A stretch of DNA of 64,000 bases from Caloranaerobacter sp050286925 (GCF_050286925.1 NZ_JBFWFX010000006.1:81456-145455); one strand, 5' to 3'. Shown: positions 8,678-17,837, numbered from the stretch's first letter. A program made the numbers and translations. Notes: generated by a model from the letters alone, not told the origin.

Positions 8678-9514
8678 TTAGCCTTTAAGTTTGTCAATAA
8701 CTTCTTGACTCATTTTAAAAGTATGCTTCTCTTCTGGGAATGTACCCTCATGAACTTCTTTTATATATTCTCTGATGCCTTCTTTTATTTCTTTACCCAA
8801 ATCTCGAAATTTTTTTACAAATTTAGGAGTAAAATCACTAAACATGCCTAACATATCTTGCAATACTAAAACCTGACCATCACAATATCTTCCAGCACCT
8901 ATTCCAATAGTTGGTACAGAAATTTTTTCTGTTATTATCTTAGCAAGCGGCTCTGGTACTGCCTCTAAAACTATAGCAAAAACTCCCGCTTTCTCTAATA
9001 AAATTGCATCTTCTATAATTTTCTTAGCATTTTCAATACTTTTTCCTTGAACCTTAAATCCCCCTAATACATTTACCGATTGAGGTGTCAGCCCTAAATG
9101 ACCACATACTGGTATTTGTGCATCAACTAACGCTTTAACCTTGTCGATTATATTTTCCCCACCTTCTAACTTAACAGCATGAGCTCCACCTTCTTTTATC
9201 AGTCTGCCAGCATTTCTAATAGTATCTTCTACGCTGACATGATAAGATAAAAAAGGCATATCCGCTATTATCAATGCTCTATTTACTCCTCTAGATACAG
9301 CTTTAGTATGATGTATAATATCTTCAATAGTTACCTTAATAGTATTTTCATATCCTAACATTACCATTCCTAAAGAATCTCCTACAAGTATACTATCTAC
9401 TCCTGCTTCATCTAAAAGTTTTGCAGTTGAATAATCATAAGCAGTAAGCATAGTAATTTTTCTTCCCTCAGCTTTAGCCTTCAAAAAACTAGCAGTTGTA
9501 AATTTCTCCTTCAT
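8678..9514 (-). CDS. panB: 3-Methyl-2-oxobutanoate hydroxymethyltransferase
   Basis: The 278-residue TIM-barrel protein shows MLTAYDYSTAKLLDEAG, VGDSLGMVMLGY and HLGLTPQSVN, typical of PanB. It adds a hydroxymethyl group from 5,10-methylene-THF to ketoisovalerate, giving ketopantoate. It begins 3 nt after the DUF2520 reductase gene, so both are co-transcribed and the reductase probably handles the next step. Confidence 0.97.
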   Translation of the reverse strand: MKEKFTTASFLKAKAEGRKITMLTAYDYSTAKLLDEAGVDSILVGDSLGMVMLGYENTIKVTIEDIIHHTKAVSRGVNRALIIADMPFLSYHVSVEDTIRNAGRLIKEGGAHAVKLEGGENIIDKVKALVDAQIPVCGHLGLTPQSVNVLGGFKVQGKSIENAKKIIEDAILLEKAGVFAIVLEAVPEPLAKIITEKISVPTIGIGAGRYCDGQVLVLQDMLGMFSDFTPKFVKKFRDLGKEIKEGIREYIKEVHEGTFPEEKHTFKMSQEVIDKLKG

Positions 9515-9517
9515 ATT

Positions 9518-10378
9518 TTACACCTCTTTTAATATTTTTTTTAACTCTAAAATAGATTTATTTTTATAATCTCCTTCAGTCAATTTAACAGTTTCATAGC
9601 CTAAAATTTTGTATAAGTTTAGTAATTCTGGAGCGAAATTTTCTAGACTCTCAATATGTTTAACTATTGTTCCTACATCTCCTCTTTTTATAGGACCAGT
9701 CAATGCTCTTTTAGTCCCAAGTTTTCTTATATTCTCAATAGTTCCCTTAATCAATGGATATACAGCTTCTATTGCTAATTCTTTATCTACTCCCATAATC
9801 TCATAAAACTTTAAACCATAATCGATTAAAGTAACTAAATAATTTGATACTACACATGCTGAAGCATGATAAAGACCTTTTAATTCTTCTGTTATTGTAA
9901 AGAATCTATTGCCGCATTTTTCTAACATATCCTTTAGTATATTTATTTTTTCTTTATCCCCTTCTACAGTAAACACAGTATGTTTAAGACTTATTAAAGC
10001 AGATTTTATATCTGCAAATGATTGTAATGGGTGCAAACTGTATATATAAGCTCCTTTCTGTTTCAAAGAAATAAGCTCTTTTGAAGATAAAGCTCCGCTC
10101 ATGTGGACGAAAATCTGGCCTTTTTTTATATCGTAATATTCGGATATTTCATCAGCTACTTTTTTAATTGCATCATCAGGAGTTGTTATAAATATCAATT
10201 GTGTTAAATCTAATAGTTCCTGCAAGCTTTCAAAAGCAATGCCTTCAACCTCTTTAGCTCCTTTTTGTGCAGATTCAAACTTTCTACTATAATATCCTAC
10301 AACATCGAAACCATTATCTTTTAGATATTTCCCAAAAGCACATCCTACCTTCCCCGCCCCTATAAAACCTATTTTCAT
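9518..10378 (-). CDS. Rossmann/DUF2520 oxidoreductase, probable ketopantoate reductase (PanG-like)
   Basis: The protein begins MKIGFIGAGKVGCAFG, an NAD(P)-binding GxGxxG Rossmann motif, and continues into a helical DUF2520-type C-terminal domain (287 residues). A classical panE is absent from this operon while panB, panC and panD follow directly, so this gene most likely reduces ketopantoate to pantoate. That fits the PanG proteins described in Francisella and some Firmicutes, an identification made from memory of the family. The start at 10378 is preferred to the upstream in-frame codon at 10426 because GAGGAGGGG lies just before it and the longer frame would overlap the leader terminator. 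Confidence 0.8.
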   Translation of the reverse strand: MKIGFIGAGKVGCAFGKYLKDNGFDVVGYYSRKFESAQKGAKEVEGIAFESLQELLDLTQLIFITTPDDAIKKVADEISEYYDIKKGQIFVHMSGALSSKELISLKQKGAYIYSLHPLQSFADIKSALISLKHTVFTVEGDKEKINILKDMLEKCGNRFFTITEELKGLYHASACVVSNYLVTLIDYGLKFYEIMGVDKELAIEAVYPLIKGTIENIRKLGTKRALTGPIKRGDVGTIVKHIESLENFAPELLNLYKILGYETVKLTEGDYKNKSILELKKILKEV

Positions 10379-10391
10379 TTGACCCCCTCCT

Positions 10392-10440
10392 CTAACAAAA
10401 AACCCCTCTTGTGGGCAAAAAGACACAAGAAGGGTATAGT
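10392..10440 (-). terminator. Leader terminator (attenuator) of the pan operon
   Basis: Read on the minus strand, CCCTTCTTGTG pairs with CACAAGAGGGG and is followed by six T, ending about 20 nt before the first ATG of the operon. A terminator in this place implies conditional readthrough. Confidence 0.8.
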
Positions 10441-10454
10441 TACGTATTCTTTCT

Positions 10455-10500
10455 CAAAATTTTCTTCTCCTGTCTCCGTCCACATAGGCTCAGAGCAGTT
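10455..10500 (-). promoter_or_regulatory. Candidate pan-motif RNA leader
   Basis: On the minus strand CTCTGAGCC and GGACGGAG form a short stem around TATGT with bulged A residues on both sides. A small hairpin with conserved bulged adenines upstream of pan genes is the description of the pan motif RNA. The downstream attenuator supports a regulatory role. The match to the published consensus was judged from memory. Confidence 0.5.
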
Positions 10501-10788
10501 TTCAAATATTTATATTTTATTGTTAATCAGATTAAATGGTATAGTTCCACTAAGGATACTATCCAAAAATAATTTTATCATACTAAAATATCTAATACAA
10601 TCTAAACTGCTAATAAAAATATATTCAAATATTACATTTATTTAATAACTTTGTTATGTAATTTTATCTATTAATATAATATATTTCAATAAATTTATAA
10701 TTTAATGATGCATAATTCAACCTAATGTGTTATACTATTTATGTGTTAAACTATATTAATTCTATATTTTCATAGGAGGACTGTTATT

Positions 10789-12312
10789 ATGCTACATTTA
10801 TTCAGCGATAACGCTTTCAATAACATGTTAATAAACCCAACTAAAAAAGAATTAGAGATTTTAAGCAAAGATAAAGGAATAGTTACAGAATTTAATAGCC
10901 TTTGTTTCATAACTAATGTAAGAAGTAGAAGTGCTAAAAATACTTTTGTTGTAGACGATATACCTTTAGGTGTAGATCAGCAGGGAATTTCTAAAAAAGA
11001 AGCAAATAGAATTGTTAATGAAGTGAATAATTATTTAATGAATAAGGAATTAATTAGATTAGATAAAAAGATGGGAATGCATAGTAAATTCTCATTTAAC
11101 TGTAGACTTTATATAACTAAAGAATATAGCAGGATTGCATATATGTGGAATAATTCTTTATTCACTCCCGATAATATTAATCATCCTGATATTGTAAGCG
11201 TCTATGTTCCTGAATGGCCTGAAAGGATTATATTAATATATCCAGAAGAAGGAGTAACTTATATATTAGGAACTGATTATTTTGGTGAAGCTAAAAAATC
11301 TTTCTTAAGAATGGCTATGTATAAAGTTAAGAAAATGGGCGGTTTAGGACTTCATGCCGGTAGTAAAGTGTTAAGAGTAAAAGATAAAGATGGAATATTA
11401 AAAGATGTAGGTTTTATTATGTTTGGATTAAGTGGTACTGGAAAAACAACATTAACAATCCATGATCACAATCTGAAAGGAGAAGAAAAGGCTATTATTA
11501 GACAAGATGATGTAATATTTATGGATATAAACGGATATTGTGCTGGAAGTGAAAATGGCTTCTTTATTAAAACTGAAGGATTAAGCGAAAGTCAAAGAGT
11601 TTTATATAAAGCTGCAACAAGTCCAAATGCCATTTTTGAAAACGTTAAAGTTTATGAAAATGGTAAAGTTGACTTTTTAAATACAGAATTGACTTCAAAC
11701 GGAAGAGGCATAGTGCTTAGAGAAGAAATCGATAATACAGATGATAGTATCGACCTTGAAAAAGCTCATAAACTTATATTTATAACTAGGAGAAATGATA
11801 TTATACCACCAGTTGCTAAATTAACCGCTTCTCAAGCAGCTACATTCTTTATGCTAGGAGAATCTATTGAAACTTCTGCAGGAGATCCTACTAAAGCAGG
11901 ACAATCGAAAAGATGTGTTGGTACTAATCCTTTTATTATAGGACCTGAAGCAGAAGAAGGGCACAGGCTATATCGAATACTAAAACAAAATCCTGATATG
12001 GAATGCTATATTTTAAATACAGGAAGAGTTGGTAAAAGCAATAACTTTGAAGGAGAAAAAATCACTATAGAAGTTTCAACAACTATTATGCGTGAAATTG
12101 CAAGAGATACAATAGAATGGGAAATTGATAAGGATTGGGGCTATCTAGTACCAAAATCAGTAAATGATTTAGATATGGATAAGTATAATCCAAAAAGATA
12201 TTACACGGATTTAGAATACAAATCATTAGTAAATAAGTTGAAAGAAGAGAGAGTTAAATGGTTATCAAGATTTGAAAATTTAGATATGCAATTAGTAAAT
12301 AGTATAGCATAA
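10789..12312 (+). CDS. Phosphoenolpyruvate carboxykinase (ATP)-family protein, divergent
   Basis: The 507-residue protein has GTDYFGEAKKSF and the kinase-1a P-loop FGLSGTGKTTLT of ATP-dependent PEP carboxykinase, followed by FENVKVY and IIPPVAKLT, all in the family order. The usual metal-site stretch (LIGDDEH) is replaced by IIRQDDVIF and the C-terminal domain differs from E. coli PckA, so it belongs to a diverged clade. ATP-PEPCK interconverts oxaloacetate and PEP; in fermenters it may run either way. The gene is monocistronic with its own terminator. The reaction is inferred from the fold and P-loop. Confidence 0.8.
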   Translation: MLHLFSDNAFNNMLINPTKKELEILSKDKGIVTEFNSLCFITNVRSRSAKNTFVVDDIPLGVDQQGISKKEANRIVNEVNNYLMNKELIRLDKKMGMHSKFSFNCRLYITKEYSRIAYMWNNSLFTPDNINHPDIVSVYVPEWPERIILIYPEEGVTYILGTDYFGEAKKSFLRMAMYKVKKMGGLGLHAGSKVLRVKDKDGILKDVGFIMFGLSGTGKTTLTIHDHNLKGEEKAIIRQDDVIFMDINGYCAGSENGFFIKTEGLSESQRVLYKAATSPNAIFENVKVYENGKVDFLNTELTSNGRGIVLREEIDNTDDSIDLEKAHKLIFITRRNDIIPPVAKLTASQAATFFMLGESIETSAGDPTKAGQSKRCVGTNPFIIGPEAEEGHRLYRILKQNPDMECYILNTGRVGKSNNFEGEKITIEVSTTIMREIARDTIEWEIDKDWGYLVPKSVNDLDMDKYNPKRYYTDLEYKSLVNKLKEERVKWLSRFENLDMQLVNSIA

Positions 12313-12343
12313 ATGCGGCTAAAATAGCCGCATTTAGTTTTTT
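12311..12343 (+). terminator. Terminator after the PEPCK-family gene
   Basis: AAATGCGGCT and AGCCGCATTT pair around AAAAT and are followed by a T-rich run. Confidence 0.88.
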
Positions 12344-12451
12344 AATAAATTATTACTATATCAACATAATATTCTCTATACATGTTTATCTTTGATTTTC
12401 GCAGACCTTTTTTATGCAAGCTTTTTTATGATTGAAGCACATATTAAAATT

Positions 12452-13144
12452 CTATAAATGCTGCCTATTTATATAGTAACTAATAAATGAATAGAAGTTT
12501 AAGCTAAAGTGTAATATTATGCAATAAATAATTGATTTTGTTTGAACAAACACTATTCCTAAAAATATACCAATTATTAAGTAAAAAATAGTATTCACAA
12601 AATCAAAATGGAATATTCCAAAAAAAATGCTAGTTATTATTATTGTTTGAAGTATTGTGTAGCTTCCATTTAAAGTTTTAAAAAAATATCCTCGAATGAG
12701 TACCTCCTCAACAATTGGGGCTGTTATACAAACTTGAAAAAAAGCTGCTATAGGATTAGAAAATATTTCTTCTATTGAATTTGCTGAATTACTTACTTTA
12801 TATGAAAAATATTTATCAATAATTATCTGAATTGTATTTTCGTATAAAAAATATAAAAAAAACATAATTAACAATGCTATAAACAGCGTTTTTATATTCA
12901 TTGGCCCAAAGTAATCATATTTAACAGAATTTTTATAATGTAAAAAAATTATAAATGCCAAATAAAGAAATCCTTGAACTATTCTTTTAATTATTAAAAT
13001 TTTTTTAGCCTCAAAATTTAAACATAATTTATTAAATAAAACACTAATCACAGAATATATAATTATAAAAATCATAAATGATACTGAAAAATCCAAAATA
13101 GGATACTTAATTTTGATATTCCGCACTCCACCCATTCCTCTCAT
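12452..13144 (-). CDS. CPBP (CAAX/Abi-type) intramembrane protease
   Basis: A membrane protein of about 230 residues with roughly seven hydrophobic segments. It contains the three CPBP motifs: EEVLIRGYFF (Glu-Glu-x3-Arg), FGIFHFDF (first His) and a later ILHFSLNF (His-x3-Asn). These form the glutamate protease site of the Abi/CaaX family. Bacterial members often act in bacteriocin self-immunity or signalling. Decayed small genes lie beside it, but no bacteriocin gene is seen. The exact start is uncertain because several in-frame ATG/GTG codons lie in the first ten codons. Confidence 0.85.
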   Translation of the reverse strand: MRGMGGVRNIKIKYPILDFSVSFMIFIIIYSVISVLFNKLCLNFEAKKILIIKRIVQGFLYLAFIIFLHYKNSVKYDYFGPMNIKTLFIALLIMFFLYFLYENTIQIIIDKYFSYKVSNSANSIEEIFSNPIAAFFQVCITAPIVEEVLIRGYFFKTLNGSYTILQTIIITSIFFGIFHFDFVNTIFYLIIGIFLGIVFVQTKSIIYCIILHFSLNFYSFISYYINRQHL

Positions 13145-13274
13145 TTATACAATTTCATACCAATTATTTTACACAAACATTATTTAAGCTTGAAATCAAT
13201 ACATCTACATCCTTATATATACCACCCCTAATATTAATCCACTTTTTGAATTTCTATTTTAGTTTCGCTAATCT

Positions 13275-13545
13275 TTATAAGTTTATTTTACATATCTTAA
13301 TTTTAGAATTTAAATCATTAATGCCATATGCCTTAATATCAAAAACATCATAATTAAATGTTAATTGTTTTTTATCCATTAATTTTCCTAAGTATCTAAG
13401 TTCAACTATTTCTTTTTCAAAATTAAATAATTCTATACCTACTGCACCTAACTTCGCACAAAATTTTGATTTTTTATAAAAATACCAAGCAAGTTTTCAC
13501 TAAATCATAATCATTACCATTTGCTATTGCTATGTAATATGAACT
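13275..13545 (-). pseudogene. Decayed hypothetical gene
   Basis: A minus-strand frame of about 70 codons reads ...CAKLGAVGIELFN... ...LRYLGKLMDKK... to a TAA at 13275-13277 with no start codon or ribosome site. Upstream the reading continues in another frame (NGNDYDLVKTC), pointing to a frameshift. The family is not recognised. Codon use looks protein-like, so a broken gene is more likely than chance. Confidence 0.4.
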
Positions 13546-13564
13546 TCACTTATTTTTATATATC

Positions 13565-13918
13565 CTAGATAAAATTGTTAGATAAAATAAAAAACAGTAG
13601 TATTAAAATAGAAACTATAAGTCTAATAAAATGATGTTTTAAGTTTAACTTCCCATACATTAATAAACCATTTATAATTGCAGAAATATGGAGAATTACT
13701 AATCCTATTATTAAAATATAAAATAAATATCTAGTTACTATAAACATATTTAAATTAGACATAATAACTAATAATCCACCTGGTATAACCCCTAAAATGC
13801 AGTTTAACTTCATATTTAAATCTCTATTTTTCAGTTGTAGAATACCTGCAACTATTGATAATAAACCATAAATACAACTTATAATTAAATATACATAATT
13901 TAAAATCACAAATAACAT
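13565..13918 (-). CDS. Small hypothetical membrane protein
   Basis: A 117-residue protein made almost wholly of four hydrophobic segments, preceded by AGGAGA in the right place. No family is recognised. It lies between two decayed genes and downstream of the ApbE gene on the same strand, with no clear partner. It could be an immunity-like or simple accessory membrane protein; nothing in the sequence decides this. Confidence 0.55.
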   Translation of the reverse strand: MLFVILNYVYLIISCIYGLLSIVAGILQLKNRDLNMKLNCILGVIPGGLLVIMSNLNMFIVTRYLFYILIIGLVILHISAIINGLLMYGKLNLKHHFIRLIVSILILLFFILSNNFI

Positions 13919-13985
13919 CTCCTCTTGCTTCTAAATTTAAGTTTATATCCTCAAGCGTATTCTAGAAATATATATGTAACTTATC

Positions 13986-14130
13986 TTATTTCTCTATTAC
14001 TTCTTCATTTCTTCCTACTGTATTTACATAGTATCCTTTATTCCCATATTTAATTTTAAATTTACATGTCTATCAAATATCATTAAACTACTTTTCCCTT
14101 TGAGATAACCCATGAAAGATAACACACTCA
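13986..14130 (-). pseudogene. Remnant of IS200/IS605 transposase TnpA
   Basis: Two frames on the minus strand together read GYLKGKSSLMIFDRHVNLK and then GNKGYYVNTVGRNEEVIEK, matching the middle and end of the small HUH transposase TnpA of the IS200/IS605 group. A frameshift and a stop separate them, the N-terminal catalytic HUH part is missing, and no end hairpins were recognised. This is an old, dead fragment. Confidence 0.7.
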
Positions 14131-14186
14131 TTTTTTATTTTTTATCTGTATACTCTAAGGGGAGCATATCAAAAATAACCGCATTT

Positions 14187-15224
14187 TCATTTTTGCATAT
14201 GAAATTCCGGATTAGTTAATTTGAAAGTGCTATTAAGTCCATCTGTAATAAAAATACGTTTATCTTTGGTAATAAATATAGCTTCTACTCCATCTAAATT
14301 TTCTATTAGCCTTTTCCCTTCAGAAAGCCCCAAAGAAAAAGCAATTGTTGAAAGTGCATCTGCATCAATTGATTTATCTGCTATTATTGAAACACTCACT
14401 AATGAATTTTCTACTGGATACCCTGTATAAGGATCTAATATATGATGATATCTTTTTCCATTCTGCTCAAAATATCTTTCATATATACCTGATGTAACAA
14501 CAGTTTTATCTACAACCTTAACTATTCCAATATATTCTCCTCTTTTAGTAAAAGGATTCTGAACTCCTATATTCCAAGGAGAACCATCAGGTTTACTGCC
14601 TAAAGCAAAAATATTTCCTCCTAAGTTTATAATAGCATGCTTTACATTTTCATTTTTTAAAATATCAACTACTTCATCAGCAGCATAGCCTTTAGCAATC
14701 CCTCCAAGGTCTATTTTCATGCCTTTTTCCATAAGTTTTACTTTTATCTCTTTTTCATCTAATTGTATCTTTTTATAATCAATTAATTTTATTGCATTGT
14801 TTATTTCTTCTTCACTCGGTACTCTAGCCCTATCTGTGCCTATTCCCCATAATTCAACTAAAGGACCTATAGTAATATCAAATTTCCCATTAGATAAATT
14901 AGAATAAAATATTCCTTTTTTAATTACATCAAATACATCTTCGGAAACTTTGATATAGCCATTTCCTGAGTTAATATTAACTTTATATATATCACTATTT
15001 TTGATATTTCTACTCATTTTATTTTCTATATCTTTAATTCTTTCAAATGCCTTATCAAAAATTTTTGAATCGACATTTTGATATATATTCAATGTTACTA
15101 TAGTTCCTAATAGAAATTCAGTTTTTGTTAATGGTTTATTTCTCACTTCTTTTGAACATCCTACCAAATTAAAAATCATTACAGCAATTAAAAATAAATA
15201 AATTACTCTCCTGATTTTTCCCAT
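14187..15224 (-). CDS. apbE: FAD:protein FMN transferase (lipoprotein)
   Basis: The roughly 345-residue protein has a lipoprotein signal ending in NLVGC, then the ApbE core: LGTIVTLNIY, DIGGIAKGYAADEV, INLGGNIFALG and the late DADALSTIAFSLG metal-site segment. It transfers FMN from FAD onto Thr in exported flavoproteins and acts outside the membrane. The FMN-binding lipoprotein just upstream is a likely substrate. The start at 15224 is preferred to 15242 because GGAGG precedes it correctly. Confidence 0.93.
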   Translation of the reverse strand: MGKIRRVIYLFLIAVMIFNLVGCSKEVRNKPLTKTEFLLGTIVTLNIYQNVDSKIFDKAFERIKDIENKMSRNIKNSDIYKVNINSGNGYIKVSEDVFDVIKKGIFYSNLSNGKFDITIGPLVELWGIGTDRARVPSEEEINNAIKLIDYKKIQLDEKEIKVKLMEKGMKIDLGGIAKGYAADEVVDILKNENVKHAIINLGGNIFALGSKPDGSPWNIGVQNPFTKRGEYIGIVKVVDKTVVTSGIYERYFEQNGKRYHHILDPYTGYPVENSLVSVSIIADKSIDADALSTIAFSLGLSEGKRLIENLDGVEAIFITKDKRIFITDGLNSTFKLTNPEFHMQK

Positions 15225-15270
15225 TTCAATCCTCCAATTCATATTTTAATTTTAACCCTAAATATATTAT

Positions 15271-15300
15271 AAGGCTTTAGAGTCGAACTCTAAAGCCTTT
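15271..15300 (-). terminator. Terminator between the FMN-binding lipoprotein and apbE
   Basis: AAGGCTTTAGAG pairs with CTCTAAAGCCTT with A/T runs on both sides. It may reduce rather than abolish transcription into apbE. Confidence 0.75.
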
Positions 15301-15715
15301 ATTTTCTATTATTCATAGCCTTTTTAGCTAATTTTTTAAACCTTTCACTAGTATACGTTGCACCAGTAACTACATCTACTTCATCAATATCTTGTTTACT
15401 AATAAGCTCCTTCTCCAATTTAATCTTAACATCTTCTGGAGTTATCCCTGATGCTTCTTTCATTTTTTCAGCATATTCTTTGTCTTCATTTTTATTTCGT
15501 CCCTCTTTATTGACTTCATTAAATACAACATCAACTATTTTACCATTTTCATAAGTGATTGAAATTTCTGCTTTCCAACCATATTTATCATAATCATCAG
15601 ACGCTTTATAAGTACCATCTTTATGACTCATATTCTTATCAGTTACCAAGCTACATCCTGTTATAATTAACATTGTAATTATTGTAAAAATAATAATATA
15701 AGATGTCCTTTTCAT
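15299..15715 (-). CDS. FMN-binding domain lipoprotein
   Basis: A small (138-residue) exported lipoprotein with the lipobox LIITGC and one FMN-binding domain (DGTYKAS, IVDVVF, and DVVTGATYTSERF). In this domain FMN is linked to the Thr of the xGATxT/S motif by ApbE. The gene lies directly before apbE on the same strand, although a hairpin separates them. It resembles extracytoplasmic electron-transfer modules such as those near Rnf or extracellular electron transfer systems; no other such genes are nearby. Confidence 0.85.
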   Translation of the reverse strand: MKRTSYIIIFTIITMLIITGCSLVTDKNMSHKDGTYKASDDYDKYGWKAEISITYENGKIVDVVFNEVNKEGRNKNEDKEYAEKMKEASGITPEDVKIKLEKELISKQDIDEVDVVTGATYTSERFKKLAKKAMNNRK

Positions 15716-15808
15716 ACTCAAAACCCCTTTTTATTAAAATATTTACACATAAATAATATTATTATACCATCAGCCTTAAGTAAAGATATAATATACCTTA
15801 TTCAATTT

Positions 15809-16402
15809 TTATACTCTTGATATCTCAACTTTCACATCATCTATCGGCTTTAAAAGTTCTTTAAGACTTTCATCTTTAATACTATTATTAAGCCATATTT
15901 GTTCACTTTCTCTGTCCAAAATAACTGGCATTCTATTATGAATGCTGCTTATTTTTTTATTAGCATTTGTAGTTAATATAGTAAAGCAATTTACATATTC
16001 ACCATTTTTATCTCGAAAAAAACTATATATTCCTGCCATCGAAAATAAACTTTCATCTTTCAAATATATTTTATATTTTATGTTTTTGCCATTTTCCTTC
16101 TTCCATTCAAAAAAGCCACTAGCTGGTATCAAACATCGCTTGTTGTAAAAAGAATATTTAAATAATTTTTTAGTATCTATAGTCTCACTTCTTGCATTTA
16201 TAATCAATTTTTTCAAATATGGCAAATTAAATCCCCATTTCATTAGCTTTATCATTTTGCCTTTTTCATTATTTATGATTATAGGAACTTCATTTGAAGG
16301 AAATATCTCAGCCATTGGTTTAATTAAAATATCACAATAATTAATATTAAATCTTTTTGATATTTCCCCAATATCTGTAAAAAGATAATATCTTCCACAC
16401 AT
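15809..16402 (-). CDS. SRAP-domain protein (YedK/HMCES family)
   Basis: Once the start is placed at 16402 the protein begins MCGRYY, so that Cys2 becomes the N-terminal catalytic residue required by this family. NARSET, IPASGFFEWKK and ILTTNANKKISSIHNRMPVIL contain the remaining conserved Asn, Glu and His. The protein forms a stable thiazolidine crosslink with abasic sites in single-stranded DNA and protects them. It has 197 residues and is followed downstream by its own promoterless gap. Confidence 0.9.
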   Translation of the reverse strand: MCGRYYLFTDIGEISKRFNINYCDILIKPMAEIFPSNEVPIIINNEKGKMIKLMKWGFNLPYLKKLIINARSETIDTKKLFKYSFYNKRCLIPASGFFEWKKENGKNIKYKIYLKDESLFSMAGIYSFFRDKNGEYVNCFTILTTNANKKISSIHNRMPVILDRESEQIWLNNSIKDESLKELLKPIDDVKVEISRV

Positions 16403-16444
16403 ATAATCACTCCCACTTACAACCAACAATAAAATTTCTTAATT

Positions 16445-17080
16445 TTAACTATTTAAGTCTTTCATGACAGTATTTACAACTTTTCTTATAACTTCATAAT
16501 CGTATCCTTTATAAGCTAAATGTTGAGATAACTTCTGATATATTTTATCCTTCTCTTTATCCTTTATACTTCTTAATTTTTTCTTAGCTAAATAAACTGC
16601 ATTTTCATAAATTTTTTCATCTTCTATTTCTGAAATAACTTTGTTTATTATATCTTCACTTATTTTTCTCTTTGTTAATTCGAATATGATACGTTTTTTG
16701 CCATATTTATTACTATTTATTTTATTTCTAACATAATTTTTTGCATATTCTTCATCATCAATCATTTTATAATCTTTTAGAATTTCTATTACATTATCTA
16801 TAATCTCATCTTGATAACCTTCTTTAGACAACTTATCTCTAAGTAACATCTCACTTTGCATTGTTCGCGATAATATACTAAAAGCTTTATTCTTAGCTCT
16901 TTTAAGATTTTCATCAAATATTAAGAGTTCTAACTTTTCTTTATCTATTTGAACTCCTTCTTCAATTCTAAATTTATAAATGACTTCTTTATGGACTCCA
17001 ATAAAAAATTCATGATCAATATATATATTAACTTTTTCTTTATTATCTTTTTGTTCGACTATTTTAGTAACAACACCCAT
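16445..17080 (-). CDS. recX: RecX-family regulatory protein
   Basis: The 211-residue protein is made of three-helix repeats typical of RecX (e.g. FSILSRTMQSEMLLRDKLSKEGY, VRNKINSNKYGKKRI). RecX binds inside RecA filaments and modulates recombination and SOS induction. recA is not in the window. It sits between the YdjM-type gene (16 nt upstream) and the SRAP gene, another SOS-related function, on the same strand. The start at 17080 has GAAGGA upstream. Confidence 0.85.
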   Translation of the reverse strand: MGVVTKIVEQKDNKEKVNIYIDHEFFIGVHKEVIYKFRIEEGVQIDKEKLELLIFDENLKRAKNKAFSILSRTMQSEMLLRDKLSKEGYQDEIIDNVIEILKDYKMIDDEEYAKNYVRNKINSNKYGKKRIIFELTKRKISEDIINKVISEIEDEKIYENAVYLAKKKLRSIKDKEKDKIYQKLSQHLAYKGYDYEVIRKVVNTVMKDLNS

Positions 17081-17095
17081 AATCATTCCTTCTTT

Positions 17096-17683
17096 CTAAA
17101 CCCCTATAAATTTAAGCAAAACATAAATTAAGTAAAAATATAAGCCCTTTAATACCAATTCTTCTTCACTACCACCACTTTTTATGGTAAAAGGAGATGA
17201 AATTTTAATACTACATGGGTAAAACAGTTCTATACCGCCTTTAGTAAAAAAATCAGCAATCAAATGGCTAATATAACCTATAATAAAACCTTTATATACT
17301 CCAAATAAATTATATCTTATTGCTAAAATTTTAACAACCATTGAAAATAATAAAAGACCTAATAAGCTATGAGTAAATCCTCTGTGATGGGATAATCCTG
17401 TAAAAGCTAAAGTTATAGATAAAATTTTTAAGAGCCTGCTATTTAAATTTATGCCAAAATAGATACATCCAAAACTCAAAGTCATGTAGAATATAATTTT
17501 AAATATTCTATTTTTCTTAAAAAGTAGTTTCTGATTTAATTTGCTTTTTGGATGGTCTATATCTGGTAATAAAGACCCCAAAACTGTTGAACAAATAAAA
17601 ATAATACCATTTTCCAAAGAATAGTCTGAAATAGCAGTAATTCCTGCTGCAACTCCTAGCATAACATGTGTCTTACCCTTCAT
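17096..17683 (-). CDS. YdjM/DUF457-type membrane-bound metal-dependent hydrolase
   Basis: A 195-residue polytopic membrane protein beginning MKGKTHVMLGVAAG with later LLPDIDHPKSKL and HHRGFTHSLLGL, the metal-binding His/Asp motifs of the YdjM family. E. coli YdjM is under LexA control; here the gene heads a run YdjM-recX-SRAP, consistent with a DNA-damage theme, though no LexA box was identified. Enzymatic activity is not established for the family. Confidence 0.82.
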   Translation of the reverse strand: MKGKTHVMLGVAAGITAISDYSLENGIIFICSTVLGSLLPDIDHPKSKLNQKLLFKKNRIFKIIFYMTLSFGCIYFGINLNSRLLKILSITLAFTGLSHHRGFTHSLLGLLLFSMVVKILAIRYNLFGVYKGFIIGYISHLIADFFTKGGIELFYPCSIKISSPFTIKSGGSEEELVLKGLYFYLIYVLLKFIGV

Positions 17684-17837
17684 CTTTTGTACCTCCGACT
17701 GATTCTATTAAGTTATGTAGAACACTAGTTCCAGTATAGCATAGATAACAACTTAATTAAATAGCTGAAACAAAGCTATTTAAACAACTTTGTTTCATAG
17801 CGCTATTTTAATAAAACTGTTTACTCATAAAAAAGTA

